This document shows, in pieces, positions 18,376 through 28,900 of a stretch of 64,000 nucleotides of DNA (position 1 is its first letter; each line of letters starts with the position of its first letter). The position numbers and the translations under genes were made by a program. This stretch comes from Herbaspirillum sp. alder98 (lineage in GTDB: Bacteria > Pseudomonadota > Gammaproteobacteria > Burkholderiales > Burkholderiaceae_D). Location: positions 186,001 through 250,000 of the forward strand of contig NZ_JAIUCY010000005.1 of the NCBI RefSeq assembly GCF_020179755.1, written 5' to 3'. The notes beneath the pieces are model-generated. The model was given only the letters and a program-made list of their open reading frames with translations. It was not told the DNA's origin and made no database searches.

Positions 18376-20361
18376 ATGGCTATTGAATCGTCCGTTTCTG
18401 CCGTGCGCACGCGTTCCCTCCTGTCGAACCGTTCGGTCGGTACCAGGCTTACCGCCCTGACCGTGGCGCTGGTCGGCGCCGTATTCATCATTGCGCTGTT
18501 CCTGATTACTTACTCGTCTTCGCGCATGATCGAGCAACGCTCGGTGGAGCAGATGTCCAACGAGGCGCGCAGCGTGTCGCACATGGTCGAAATGTTCGAT
18601 CACTCGGTCACCAGCCAGGTCGACCGTTTCTCGACCATGTTTGGTAACGATTTCCCCGGCGCGTTCACGCTCGACGAAGCCCGCACCATCCAGATCGGCG
18701 ACCGCGCCACGCCTGCCTTCCAGAGCGCCGGCCGCGACCTCAACCTCGACTTCGCCATCCCCGACCGCTTCACTGCCGAGACCGGCGTATCGGCCACCAT
18801 CTTTGCCAAGACCGGCGATGATTTCGTGCGGGTGTCGACCTCCCTCAAGAAAGAAAACGGCGAGCGCGCCATCGGCACCCTGCTCGACCGCGCCCACCCC
18901 GGCTACGCCGCGCTGCGTGAAGACCGCCCCTACACCGGGCTGGCGACGCTGTTCGGCAAGCAGTACATCACCAAGTACGTGCCGGTGAAGGATGCCGGCA
19001 ACCGCATCGTCGGCGCGCTGTACGTCGGCATCGACATCTCGCCCAACGTCAAGGCCTTGCGCGACAAGATCAAGGCACTGAAGATCGGCGACACCGGCTT
19101 CTTCTATGTACTCAATGCCCGTCCCGGCAAGGAACTGGGCATCATGATTGCCGGCGCCCCGCGCGAAGGCAAGGAAGAAGGCGCCAGCCTGCTCGAGCTG
19201 AAGGACGCCAGTGGCCAGGAATACCTGCGCACAGTGCTGCAGCAAGAAAAGGGCACGCTGCGCTACACCGCCGCCGATGGCCGCGAAAAGATCGTCGCCT
19301 TCACCCGCTATCCCGCCTGGAACTGGCTGATCGCCGGCGAAACCTACGTCGACGAGATCACCCGTGAAGTCAAGACCATGCGCAACACCTTCATCGGCTT
19401 CGGCTTGCTGTTCCTGGCCTTGCTGGCGGTGATCCTGACGGTGATGGTGCGGCGCATGGTGTCGCGCCCGCTGGACGCCGTCTGCGTTGCGGCCGACCGC
19501 ATCGCCAGCGGCGACCTGAGCACCCGCCTGCACGTCACCCGTGGCGACGAGATCGGTCGCCTGATGCAGTCCTTCAACGGCATCAGCGAAGGCTTGTCGG
19601 CGGTGGTGGCGAGCGTGCGCTCGGGCACCGACGAGATCAATACCGCCGCCAGCGAGATTGCCGCCGGCAACCTCAACCTGTCCTCGCGCACCGAGCAGCA
19701 GGCCGGCGCGCTCGAAGAGACCGCCTCGGCCATGGAGCAACTGACCTCGACCGTGAAGCAGAACGCCGACAATGCCCAGCAAGCCGATCACCTGGCCGAC
19801 AGCGCATCGAGCGTGGCCAGCCAGGGCGGCGAAGTGGTCAACCAGGTGGTCGACACGATGACCGCCATCAATACCTCGTCGCAACGCATCGTCGACATCA
19901 TCAGCGTGATCGACGGTATTGCCTTCCAGACCAATATCCTGGCGCTGAATGCGGCGGTGGAAGCGGCCCGCGCCGGCGAACAGGGTCGTGGCTTTGCGGT
20001 GGTAGCCTCCGAAGTGCGCACGCTGGCCCAGCGCAGCGCCGTGGCAGCCAAGGAAATCAAGGAACTGATCGATGCCTCGGTGCACACCGTCGACAACGGC
20101 GGGCAGCTGGTGCAGAAGGCCGGCAGCACCATGAGCGACGTGGTCTCCAGCGTGCAGCGGGTGTCGACCGTGATCCGCGAGATCACCACCGCCAGCCGCG
20201 AGCAGAGCGACGGCATCGACCAGATCAACCGTGCCATCGCCCAGATGGACCAGACCACCCAGCAGAACGCCGCGCTGGTCGAAGAAGCCGCTGCCGCTGC
20301 CCAGTCGCTGCAGCAGCAGGCGGTACGCCTGGCCGACGCGGTCAGCACCTTCCGGCTCTGA
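18376..20361 (+). CDS. Methyl-accepting chemotaxis protein with Cache sensor
   Basis: A 661-residue chemoreceptor with TM1 at about 24-48, a large periplasmic domain at about 50-330 of Cache3/Cache2 type ([39 protein letters not shown]), TM2 at about 336-356, a HAMP domain, and the MCP signalling domain with [20 protein letters not shown] at the tip. Cache domains of this class usually bind small organic acids, amino acids or amines in the periplasm; the ligand cannot be named from sequence. Unlike the receptor at 13081 it ends in STFRL without a CheR-docking pentapeptide. There is no clear ribosome-binding site before the ATG, but the N-terminal sequence up to TM1 fits this start. It ends 66 bp before mutL. 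Confidence 0.92.
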   Translation: MAIESSVSAVRTRSLLSNRSVGTRLTALTVALVGAVFIIALFLITYSSSRMIEQRSVEQMSNEARSVSHMVEMFDHSVTSQVDRFSTMFGNDFPGAFTLDEARTIQIGDRATPAFQSAGRDLNLDFAIPDRFTAETGVSATIFAKTGDDFVRVSTSLKKENGERAIGTLLDRAHPGYAALREDRPYTGLATLFGKQYITKYVPVKDAGNRIVGALYVGIDISPNVKALRDKIKALKIGDTGFFYVLNARPGKELGIMIAGAPREGKEEGASLLELKDASGQEYLRTVLQQEKGTLRYTAADGREKIVAFTRYPAWNWLIAGETYVDEITREVKTMRNTFIGFGLLFLALLAVILTVMVRRMVSRPLDAVCVAADRIASGDLSTRLHVTRGDEIGRLMQSFNGISEGLSAVVASVRSGTDEINTAASEIAAGNLNLSSRTEQQAGALEETASAMEQLTSTVKQNADNAQQADHLADSASSVASQGGEVVNQVVDTMTAINTSSQRIVDIISVIDGIAFQTNILALNAAVEAARAGEQGRGFAVVASEVRTLAQRSAVAAKEIKELIDASVHTVDNGGQLVQKAGSTMSDVVSSVQRVSTVIREITTASREQSDGIDQINRAIAQMDQTTQQNAALVEEAAAAAQSLQQQAVRLADAVSTFRL

Positions 20362-20415
20362 TCGCCGGCAGTCCGGCGCGCTGGCGGCCCACGCAAATGC
20401 CTGGGCCGTCGGCGT

Positions 20416-20421
20416 TATAAT
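20416..20421 (+). promoter_or_regulatory. Putative -10 box of mutL, leaderless arrangement
   Basis: A perfect TATAAT lies 6 bp before the mutL ATG, with no good -35 hexamer and no Shine-Dalgarno sequence. A start point about 7 bp downstream of the box would fall on the ATG itself, so the mRNA may be leaderless. The site is read from sequence only. Confidence 0.5.
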
Positions 20422-20427
20422 CGCGCC

Positions 20428-22281
20428 ATGAATGCACCGTTCGCTCCCTCCCCCTCCTCGACGCAAGACGCCCCTCGCCCGATCCAGGCCCTGCCAGACC
20501 AGCTGATCTCGCAGATAGCCGCCGGCGAGGTCATCGAACGGCCCTCTGCCGTGGTCAAGGAACTGCTGGAAAACGCGCTGGACGCCGGCGCCACCCAGAT
20601 CACGGTGCGACTGGAGCAAGGCGGCGTCAAGCGCATTGCCATCACCGACAACGGTCGCGGCATTCCCCCCGAGCAACTCCCTCTGGCATTGGCCCGCCAT
20701 GCCACCTCCAAGATCGCCTCGCTGGTCGACCTGGAAAACGTCGGCACGCTGGGTTTTCGGGGTGAAGCGCTGGCCTCGATCGCCTCGGTGGCGCAACTGA
20801 CGGTCACCACCCGCACCGCCGACGCCGCGCATGCATGGGAACTCACCGGCTCGCACCACGGCACGGTGTCACCGGCCTCGGGCGCGACCGGCACCACCAT
20901 CGATGTGCAGGACCTGTACTTCAACACCCCGGCGCGCCGCAAGTTCTTGAAGAGCGAACAGACCGAATACGGCCACTGCGCCGAAGTGGTCCGCCGGATC
21001 GCCCTGGCGCGCCCGGATGTCAGCTTTTCGCTGTCGCACAACGGCAAGACCATCGACCACTGGAACGTGGGCGAATTTGCCAAGCGCAGCGCGCATATCC
21101 TGGGTGACGACTTCGCCAACGCCCGCCTGCCCCTCGAAGAAAGCGCCGGCCCTTTGCGGCTGCACGGCTTTGTCGGCTTGCCGACCGCCTCCAAGGCGCG
21201 CGGCGACGCCCAGTACTTTTATGTGAATGGCCGCTTCGTGCGCGACAAGTTGCTGATGCACGCGGTGCGCGCCGCCTATCAGGACGTGCTGCACGGCGAC
21301 CGTTATCCATCTTATGCGCTGGCGCTCGAACTCGACCCGGCGCTGGTCGACGTCAACGTCCATCCATCCAAGATCGAAGTGCGTTTTCGCGACAGCCGCA
21401 GCGTGCACCAGTTCGTGTTCCATGCGGTATCGCGCGCGCTGGCGGCGACCTCGGCCACCTCGTTCGGCCAGGCCCCGGCGCCGCAAGCCGCGCCCAGCGC
21501 AGCGCTGCCCTGGATCGGCAACACGGCGCAACAGGCCAGCCTGCCGACCCAGTTCGGCGCCACTCCGGCGCGACCGTTTTCGTTCGGCGGCGACGCCTCG
21601 GGCGTGCGCCAGGATGTGCAGGCCTATGGCGCCATGTTCCGCCCCGCGCCGAACCCGGCACCTGCACCGCAGCCCGCGCCCGAACTGCCTTCGGGTGAAT
21701 TCCCGCTGGGCTTTGCGCTGGCGCAGCTGCACGGCATCTACGTGCTGGCCCAGAACAGCAGCGGGCTGGTGGTAGTCGACATGCATGCGGCGCACGAACG
21801 CATCCTCTACGAGCAACTCAAGAATGCGCTGGACGGCAACGAGATGTTCGTCCAGCCGTTGCTGATCCCGGTCACCTTCTACGCTGACGCGGTCGAGGTC
21901 GGCACCGCCGAAGAGCATCAGCAGACGCTCTCGGCGCTGGGCTTCGACATCGCCGTGATGTCGCCCACCACGCTGGCGGTGCGCGCGGTGCCGGCGCTGC
22001 TCAAGAACGCCGACGCCCAATCGCTGGCGCGCGACGTGCTGCGCGACGTACGGGAGTATGGCGGCTCGCGGGTGCTGGTGGAACGGCGCAACGAATTGCT
22101 GGGCACGCTGGCGTGCCACACCGCCGTGCGCGCCAATCGCAGCCTGACCCTGCCCGAGATGAACGCCCTGCTGCGCCAGATGGAGGCCACCGAGCGGGCC
22201 GACCAGTGTAATCACGGCCGGCCGACCTGGAGCCAGATGGCGCTGTCGGACCTCGACAAACTGTTCTTGCGCGGCCAGTAA
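20428..22281 (+). CDS. mutL: DNA mismatch repair protein MutL (endonuclease type)
   Basis: A 617-residue MutL that couples MutS mismatch recognition to strand removal. The GHKL ATPase half shows [15 protein letters not shown] and GFRGEAL. A Pro/Ala-rich linker spans about residues 345-420. The C-terminal half carries [12 protein letters not shown], matching the DQHA(X2)E(X4)E metal-binding endonuclease motif, plus [10 protein letters not shown] and CNHGRP. These residues are typical of MutL proteins that nick DNA themselves in bacteria lacking MutH; E. coli MutL lacks them. No MutH gene is seen here, but only a window is available. miaA follows after 1 bp, the classical mutL-miaA arrangement, so co-transcription is likely. 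Confidence 0.97.
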   Translation: MNAPFAPSPSSTQDAPRPIQALPDQLISQIAAGEVIERPSAVVKELLENALDAGATQITVRLEQGGVKRIAITDNGRGIPPEQLPLALARHATSKIASLVDLENVGTLGFRGEALASIASVAQLTVTTRTADAAHAWELTGSHHGTVSPASGATGTTIDVQDLYFNTPARRKFLKSEQTEYGHCAEVVRRIALARPDVSFSLSHNGKTIDHWNVGEFAKRSAHILGDDFANARLPLEESAGPLRLHGFVGLPTASKARGDAQYFYVNGRFVRDKLLMHAVRAAYQDVLHGDRYPSYALALELDPALVDVNVHPSKIEVRFRDSRSVHQFVFHAVSRALAATSATSFGQAPAPQAAPSAALPWIGNTAQQASLPTQFGATPARPFSFGGDASGVRQDVQAYGAMFRPAPNPAPAPQPAPELPSGEFPLGFALAQLHGIYVLAQNSSGLVVVDMHAAHERILYEQLKNALDGNEMFVQPLLIPVTFYADAVEVGTAEEHQQTLSALGFDIAVMSPTTLAVRAVPALLKNADAQSLARDVLRDVREYGGSRVLVERRNELLGTLACHTAVRANRSLTLPEMNALLRQMEATERADQCNHGRPTWSQMALSDLDKLFLRGQ

Positions 22282-22282
22282 G

Positions 22283-23236
22283 ATGGACAAGCTTCCCCTG
22301 GCCGTGGCCATCATGGGCCCGACCGCCTCCGGCAAGACGGCGGCGGCGCTTGAAGTGGCGCGCCACATTCCGTGCGAAATCATCTCGGTCGATTCGGCGT
22401 TGGTCTATCGCGGCATGGACATCGGCACCGCCAAGCCGACCCGCGCCGAACTGGACAGCGTGCCGCACCACCTGATCGACATCCTCGATCCCGGCCAGGC
22501 TTATTCGGCCATGCAATTCCGCCAGGATGCATTGCGCCTGACGCAAGAAATCACCGCCCGCGGACGCCTGCCCTTGCTGGTGGGCGGCACCATGCTGTAC
22601 TTCAAGGTACTGCGCGACGGACTGGACGAACTGCCCCAGGCCGACCCCGCATTGCGTGCGCAGCTCGATGAAGAGGCGGCACGCCTTGGCATGCCCGCCA
22701 TGCACGCCCGGCTGGCCGAGCTCGATCCGGTGACGGCGCAACGGCTCAAGCCGAACGACAGCCAGCGCATCCAGCGTGCGCTGGAGATCAGCTTATTAAC
22801 TGGCAAGCCGATGTCGTCGTTGCTGTCGCAGCAACAATCGCAACCGCTGCCGTTCAGGTTGCTGCCGCTGGCGCTGGAACCGGCTGATCGATCTGTATTG
22901 CATGCCCGCATCGCATTGCGTTTCGACCTGATGCTGCGCGGCGGCGCCTTGCTGGACGAGGTAGAGAGCCTGCGCGCCCGCGGCGATCTTCACCTTGGAC
23001 TACCGTCGATGCGATGCGTGGGATACCGGCAGGCCTGGGAATACCTGGACGGCGAGATCGACGCCGAGGCGCTGCGTGACAAGGGCATCGCCGCCACCCG
23101 CCAGTTGGCCAAGCGCCAGTTGACCTGGCTGCGCTCGATGCCGGATCGCATCGTCATCGACTGCAATGCACCCGATGCCACGGCGCAGGTGTTGCAGCAA
23201 GTGCAACATGCTCAACACACGCAGGCGTCTGAGTAG
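22283..23236 (+). CDS. miaA: tRNA dimethylallyltransferase MiaA
   Basis: A 317-residue enzyme that adds a dimethylallyl group to N6 of A37 in tRNAs reading codons that start with U, the first step to ms2i6A. The P-loop [10 protein letters not shown] is at the N-terminus, followed by the substrate-site motif [17 protein letters not shown] and [15 protein letters not shown]. Length agrees with the family. It starts 1 bp after the mutL stop. MiaB, the next enzyme of the same modification, is also in this window at 36738. One member of the substrate class, a tRNA, lies directly downstream, although tRNA-Met reading AUG is not a usual MiaA substrate. Confidence 0.97.
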   Translation: MDKLPLAVAIMGPTASGKTAAALEVARHIPCEIISVDSALVYRGMDIGTAKPTRAELDSVPHHLIDILDPGQAYSAMQFRQDALRLTQEITARGRLPLLVGGTMLYFKVLRDGLDELPQADPALRAQLDEEAARLGMPAMHARLAELDPVTAQRLKPNDSQRIQRALEISLLTGKPMSSLLSQQQSQPLPFRLLPLALEPADRSVLHARIALRFDLMLRGGALLDEVESLRARGDLHLGLPSMRCVGYRQAWEYLDGEIDAEALRDKGIAATRQLAKRQLTWLRSMPDRIVIDCNAPDATAQVLQQVQHAQHTQASE

Positions 23237-23264
23237 AATTTTTGCGGAAGGTGCGCCTGAGGCA

Positions 23265-23293
23265 TTGACAGCCCGACCAGACTAACCTATAGT
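23265..23293 (+). promoter_or_regulatory. Strong sigma-70 promoter of the tRNA gene
   Basis: TTGACA at 23265-23270 is followed by a 17-bp spacer and TATAGT at 23288-23293. A start around 23300 places the tRNA 5' end a few bases downstream. A GC-rich discriminator (TGCGGGC) follows, as expected for a stringently controlled stable-RNA promoter. Confidence 0.8.
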
Positions 23294-23308
23294 TGCGGGC
23301 TTGCTTCT

Positions 23309-23385
23309 GGTGATATAGCTCAGTTGGTTAGAGCACAGCACTCATAATGCTGGGGTCGGTGGTTCAAGTCCACCTATCACCACCA
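23309..23385 (+). tRNA. tRNA-Met (CAT)
   Basis: A complete cloverleaf of 77 nt with CCA encoded. The acceptor stem is GGTGATA/TATCACC, the D stem GCTC/GAGC, the anticodon stem CAGCA/TGCTG with loop CTCATAA, and the T stem GGTGG/CCACC with loop TTCAAGT. The anticodon is CAT. The D arm and the GAGCACAGCACTCATAATGC stretch resemble elongator tRNA-Met; a lysidine-modified tRNA-Ile2, which shares the CAT anticodon, is the main alternative. Confidence 0.95.
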
Positions 23386-23430
23386 GATACCCGTCGCTGC
23401 ATGTGCAACATGCGTATGCGGCGTCGTCCG

Positions 23431-23468
23431 AAAAGCCCGCTGACTCGAAAGAGCAGCGGGCTTTTTGT
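23431..23468. terminator. Bidirectional rho-independent terminator
   Basis: The stem GCCCGCTG/CAGCGGGC encloses a short loop, with AAAA on the left and TTTTTG on the right. It ends the tRNA transcript on the plus strand and could also end the convergent TPR-sulfotransferase transcript on the minus strand. Confidence 0.85.
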
Positions 23469-23537
23469 TTCTGCGCCAACGCTCGTACACACGTTTTTGG
23501 ATGGCGGCGCAATCGAATGGAACTGGGAGCGCCGTGC

Positions 23538-25649
23538 TTACGCAGGCTCAGCTTTGTCGAGGCTGGATTGATCGATCCCGAGGGCGCTCAGCAGCGGCCC
23601 GAGATATGCGGCATGGCGACGCCAACGACCTTTCGAGGTCGTGTAGATCGGCTGCCGCACTTGACTCACGCTGGCAGTGCGCACCACCCGACTGGTCTTG
23701 TGGAAGTCGAGACAGGCATCGTCCCATGGCAGGCCGACAAAAGCGATCAATCGTCTTGCCTGGGCCTCCAGGTCGTCGACTACGTCTTCATAATCGACTT
23801 CGATGAAGCGATCTTGCGGCAATACCTCGCGCAAGCTTTCCATCAAGAATTGGTAGTCTCGATAAAACACGCCCAGTTCGTCTTGCCGGTAAGAAAACAG
23901 CTGTTCGCCTGCGAAATGCTTGCTGTAGCACGACAAGCAGGTATCGACCGCATCGCGACGGCAGTGAATGATGCGCGCACCAGAAAGGACGAGTGGAATC
24001 AGCCCGGCATAGAGGAAATTGGCCGGCATCTTGTCGACCAGGCGCAGCGCGTGGGGCGCCAGATCGTCGACACGGGATAAATAGGCACGCCCGACGCGGG
24101 CAAAATCTTCCGCCCCCCAGCGCGCCACATCATCCGGGAAACTGCCCACCCCATCGACTGCAAAACGCAACGCGCTCAGTTCTCCCGCGCCAAAAATGTC
24201 GGCATGTGACGCAAGAATCTGCTCTACCAGCGTGGTGCCGGAACGCGGCATGCCGACGATGAACACCGGACGATCGGATGCCGCACCAGCGCGCCTGAAC
24301 TTGTCCATCAATTCAGGGGTAAAGGTAGCCGCAATCTGACGCATCCACTGCCCCGTCTTCTCTGCGTCATACACCACGACATCGCGTTTGATCGCATTGC
24401 CGCGATCGAGATGATAAAAAGCGCGTTCGGAATTGGCGCTGTCGAGATAGGCCTTGCCCAACGCAAAATGCAAACCCATCTGGTCATTGAGGGTCGGCTT
24501 GATCGCGTGTGTCAGCGCAGCTTCCATTAGTGCGATATCAGGATCGTCAGCACGATAAGTCTTGGTGTCGACGCGCGCCATCGTCACGCGTATCGATTCA
24601 GGAAATTGCGCCAGCGTGCGATCGAAGGCTGCAATGGCGGCCTCCTTGTCGCCCATTTCCAGAAGCAGGAGCGCGCGTGCCGTCATGGCCTCTTCCGTCA
24701 CCGTGCCTGGCAATGCTGCGGCCTGGTCGAAACTGTTCAGCGCTTGCTCATGCTGATCCAATGCCTGCAACGCACGGCCTAAGGTATTGTGCGCCCTGGC
24801 ATTGTCAGGCGCCACGCTGACCGCCTGACGCGCGCACGCCAGCGCGTCCTGGGGGCGCTCTGTCTTGATCAGCACCTGCGCTCGTGCGGCCAATGCACCA
24901 GGATGCTGCGGCGCAAAAGCCATCAATGCATTGAGGTGCCGCAACGCGTCGACATAGCGCAGGCGCGATATCTCGATCTCGGCCAGATTGAGGTACGCAT
25001 CCGCCAGATGCGGGTTGAGTTCGATGGCCATCTCTGCGGCTACGGCGGCTTCATCGAAACGACCCAAATCGCACAACAGGAAGGCCAGATTACTGTGCGC
25101 CTCCGGATAGTTCGGATGCAGCGCCAGCGCCTGCCGGTAACTGGCTTGCGCCGCGTCCAACTGGTTGAGAAGCTTGTAGGTATTGCCGAGGTTATTATGG
25201 ATTTCCGGATTGGCCGGTTGCAGCGCGCACACGCGCTGCAGGCATTCCAGACTGGCATCGAGCTTGCCACTTTCCTGAAGAATGATGCCCAGGTTGGTCC
25301 AGCCGGCAATCAGATTCGGGTCTTGCGCCACGGCCCGCCGGGCGGCCTTCTCGGCCTCTGTCAGCAGCCCCTGCTGACGACAGACTTCGGCCAGGTTGCT
25401 GCAATAAGAGGCCGATGCAGTCGTTGCTGCACATGCTCGGCGCAAGTAATCGAGGGCCAGGTCGGGCTTGCCATAGGCATGCGCCATCAAACCTAACAAA
25501 TGCAAGGCATCCGGCTGGTACGGCGCCATTTGCAATACCTGCCTGGCAAGCTGCTCGGCCATTGGCGCTTGTCCGGCATTCCAGTGCGCATAGGCGCGCT
25601 TGAGCGCCTCGGGAATGGTGATCTGGTTTGCGAATGGGAAATTGTTCAT
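23538..25649 (-). CDS. TPR-repeat sulfotransferase family protein
   Basis: A 703-residue protein. Residues about 20-400 are tandem tetratricopeptide repeats (for example AGWTNLGIILQESGKL, EIHNNLGNTYKLLNQLDAAQ). Residues about 470-690 are a sulfotransferase domain with the PAPS 5'-phosphosulfate loop RPVFIVGMPRSGTTLVEQIL and the 3'-phosphate segment IIHCRRDAVDTCLSCY. TPR-sulfotransferase fusions are widespread in proteobacteria but their acceptors are mostly unknown; PAPS-dependent sulfation of a protein or glycan is the inferred reaction. I start it at MNNFPF (ATG 25649); the 24 codons upstream are Cys-rich and unlike the family. GC content is a little lower than in the core genes. It is a single-gene unit between two possible terminators. 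Confidence 0.85.
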   Translation of the reverse strand: MNNFPFANQITIPEALKRAYAHWNAGQAPMAEQLARQVLQMAPYQPDALHLLGLMAHAYGKPDLALDYLRRACAATTASASYCSNLAEVCRQQGLLTEAEKAARRAVAQDPNLIAGWTNLGIILQESGKLDASLECLQRVCALQPANPEIHNNLGNTYKLLNQLDAAQASYRQALALHPNYPEAHSNLAFLLCDLGRFDEAAVAAEMAIELNPHLADAYLNLAEIEISRLRYVDALRHLNALMAFAPQHPGALAARAQVLIKTERPQDALACARQAVSVAPDNARAHNTLGRALQALDQHEQALNSFDQAAALPGTVTEEAMTARALLLLEMGDKEAAIAAFDRTLAQFPESIRVTMARVDTKTYRADDPDIALMEAALTHAIKPTLNDQMGLHFALGKAYLDSANSERAFYHLDRGNAIKRDVVVYDAEKTGQWMRQIAATFTPELMDKFRRAGAASDRPVFIVGMPRSGTTLVEQILASHADIFGAGELSALRFAVDGVGSFPDDVARWGAEDFARVGRAYLSRVDDLAPHALRLVDKMPANFLYAGLIPLVLSGARIIHCRRDAVDTCLSCYSKHFAGEQLFSYRQDELGVFYRDYQFLMESLREVLPQDRFIEVDYEDVVDDLEAQARRLIAFVGLPWDDACLDFHKTSRVVRTASVSQVRQPIYTTSKGRWRRHAAYLGPLLSALGIDQSSLDKAEPA

Positions 25650-25865
25650 TTTCAGAAGTTCCGCACAACGGGAACATGCAATGCCAACAAATGAGCGTTT
25701 CGACAAGAAACGGAACCACACCAGCGTGCGATTTTTGTTCGCCCAACTACTGTCCGGGCCTCATTCTAAAGCGATTTCAGGCGTTGATGCGCTACCGTGC
25801 TCCACGGACTTCTTTGGCGTGGCTGGCGCAGCGCGGAGCAGCGAATATGGCGTACGGAAGGGATA

Positions 25866-25894
25866 GGCTCCCACCGTTGATGCCGGCGGGAGCC
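25866..25894 (-). terminator. Possible terminator after the autotransporter gene
   Basis: An inverted repeat GGCTCCC/GGGAGCC with three further inner pairs lies 11 bp past the autotransporter stop. It is not followed by a clear U tract on the minus strand, so termination is uncertain. Confidence 0.35.
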
Positions 25895-25904
25895 ACGAAC
25901 TTAC

Positions 25905-28900
25905 TCAGAACTGGTAGCGCAGACGCACGTCGCCAGTCTGGCCGGTATAGCCAGAACCCGCTTCGACGGTATAACGCGCCACCACGCTCAGATTGTCGCG
26001 ACGAACCAGCGTTGCGCTCAGCGCCAATACTGCGGTATCGCGCACAGGCGTGGCACCGGTGCTGGTAAAGCTGGTGGACCCGGTCGAGTCCGCAGCGAAC
26101 GAAGACACCGATTGCAAGGCGCGATCATGGAACTCGTGACGCCAGCTGATTTGTGCGGCCGGCACCACGTCGCCATAGGTGGTGGTGAATGAACGTTCCA
26201 GCTTGATGCCCAGTTCGCTCTTGAGCGAACTGTTCTTGCTTCCGTTCACGTTCAGTGCAGCACCATTGCCGCCGGTTTCGGTATAGCCGCCTTGGCGCGT
26301 GATGCTGTAGCCGAGACCGGCAATTGGCGTCAAGACGGTACGTGCCCAGACCCCGTCGAGCTTGAGCGGCATGCCTGCCTGTACGGAAGTTGCATATTGC
26401 GTACCGTTGAAACGGCCATTGGCCATGCCGGAGAAACCACTGAAATCAATCGCACGCGTGGAGTCGTACTTGTGCCGGATGGCGCCTGCCACCACATCCA
26501 CATACCAATCATCGGCAGCGTAGCCGCCATAACCCATCAGGCCATACGAATTGACATGAGATGAACTGCCTGTGTTGTCATCGCGTCCGCTGATGGAATT
26601 GCTGGCATAACTCAGCAATGCGCCGACGCGCCAGCGTTGGCTGACCATACGGTCGGCACCCAGCACGAGGCCGGTATAGCTGGAGCGGAAACCGCTGACA
26701 TTGTCACGCATATCTTGGTGCGCAGAGCCACCGAAACCCTGTCCCCAAACGGCCCAGTCATTGGCCGCTTCACCGGTGGAAATACCGCTTCCGCCCGACG
26801 CCTGCGCTACCCGCAAGCCATCCACGTGGGCCGCCACGACATTGAGCACCTGAGTGGTGGCCGCCGTCGACGACTGCGTTGCCGCCACCGTATTAGCGGT
26901 CGGGCTCAATACTGCGCCGGCCTTGTTGGCCGCAGCGGTCGATCCCAGTGCCGCAGTCGCATTGAATACATTCAGCAGGCTGACGTTGGCGCCGTTATAG
27001 TTGTTCAAGCTCCTCAAGGCAGACACGGCATTGGGGGTTGTCGCAAAATTGCTCACCGCGGTCGAGCCGGTGCCGCTGTTACCGCCGGTGCTGCTGTTAC
27101 CGCCGGTGCTGCTGTTACCGCCGGTGCTGCTGTTACCGCCGGTGCTGCTGCTACCTAATGTCAGTACCAGATTGGTATTGCCGCCGTCCACCACATTTGC
27201 GCCCGTCACGGTGAAGCCGGTCAGCGAATAATTCAAGCTGCTGGTGCTGTAATTGGCCGTACCCGTGGTAATCAGCACCACGTATTTCTGGCCGTTGGCA
27301 AATGCGTAGCTGTTAGTCTTGGTCAAGCCGATCGTCGAGCCCGAGGCAATCGTCGAATTACCCTGCACATAGAGATAGCCGTAGCCGGTATTGCTGGCGA
27401 GGCCGGTTGCGGTCGCACCATCATTGACGCCGATGAGCAACTTGGCGCTGGCGCCCTGGCTGTAATTACCGGTAATGGTGGCGTGATTGTTCAACTGCAA
27501 GGTGCTGCCAACATTACTGACCGTGCGGGAGCCGACGTTGATATTGTCGTTGAGCAATATGTTGCCGCTACCGAAAACCAGGTTCGCGGAGGTGCTGATG
27601 ATTGAACCCATGGCACCGGAAGTAATGGCGCCACTGCTGCCAGTCAGGGTGCCAAAGGTGGCGCCGCTGCCGCCATTGATGGTTTGGTCGCGGGTAGAAA
27701 GGTTTGCGATCGTGCCAGCGATCAAGCCACTATTGGAAATGGGGCCAAGGGTGCCGGTCGCTGCGTTATAGACGGCATAGCCAGTGCTTGAAATAGTGCC
27801 GCTGTTGACCAGCGTGCCGATACTGCCTGCATTGCCGATCCCGCCGAGGGCGCCGGTGATGACGCCGCTGTTGCTCAGGCTGGCGATGGTGCCGTTGGCA
27901 CTGGTGCCAACACCGACGTTGGTGGTTCCCGTGATGGTCCCGGCATTGGTCAGGGTACCGACGGTAATCGTACCCGAGGGCGTGAGATTGCCGGCCAGGA
28001 TTGCGGTGCCCCCCCGAATTATCCCTGTGCTGCTGTTCTCCAGCGAGGTGATATTGCTACCGTTATCTGTCTGGATACCGTAGGTCGTGCCGGTGATGGT
28101 GCCGCTATTGAGCAGCGATGTGATGGTGCCGGTGCCACCGTTATAGATACCGGTAGCAGTGCCATTGATGGTGCCGCTATTGGACAGCGAGGTGATGGTG
28201 GCAAGGTTGTAGATAGCCCTGATGCCACTGATAAGCCCCGTGCTGGTATTGCTCAACGCGGAGATGGTGCCGCTCGAGTAATTCTGAATTGCGTAGTTGC
28301 CACCGGCAATGGTGCCGCTGTTGGTCAGGGTACCGATAACGCTCAGGGAACCATTGTAGACGCCAGAGTTGCCGCCTGCGATAGACCCGCCATTGGTCAG
28401 GGTCGATATCCTGTTGTTAGAGTTGTTGGTAATGGCGACGTTACCACTCGAAATGACTCCACCTGCGAGGTTATTGAGCAAAGTGATCGATGCCGAGCCG
28501 TCATTATAAACACCACTGTACGGACCGCTGATCAAACCGCTGTTCGTCAATGTGCCGATAGTACCTTGGTTTCTGATGGCATATGACGAACTGCTCGATA
28601 TCGTGCCATTGTTGGTGACGAGCCCCACCGTGAACGTGCTGTTGACACGAAAACCGGTTTCGCCGCCGCGAATGACGCCGTTATTGGTAAGAGTGCCGAC
28701 GCTTGCCGTCGCCGCCAGTGCCGGCGATCCTCCGGAGATGCTGACGCCGGCGGAAATGGAACAATCGTTCGCGCCCCAGATCTGGGTGCCGCTCGCGGTA
28801 GACGTAAAGGAACCGCCAGTGGAACAGGCAGCCTGCGCGCTCAGCGGGATAAAACTGGCAGCGATCGCCAGGCTCAGTAGAGACAACTGGCCCAAGCGTA

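Noticed and set aside
23309-23385. tRNA gene as an integration site for a mobile element
   Set aside because: No integrase and no direct repeat of the tRNA 3' end were seen in the flanking sequence; the next genes look like ordinary chromosomal genes.
27600-28800. Dense short repeats in the autotransporter region, considered as a CRISPR array
   Set aside because: They are degenerate coding repeats of NSGTI type in frame; there are no constant repeat-spacer units and no cas genes.
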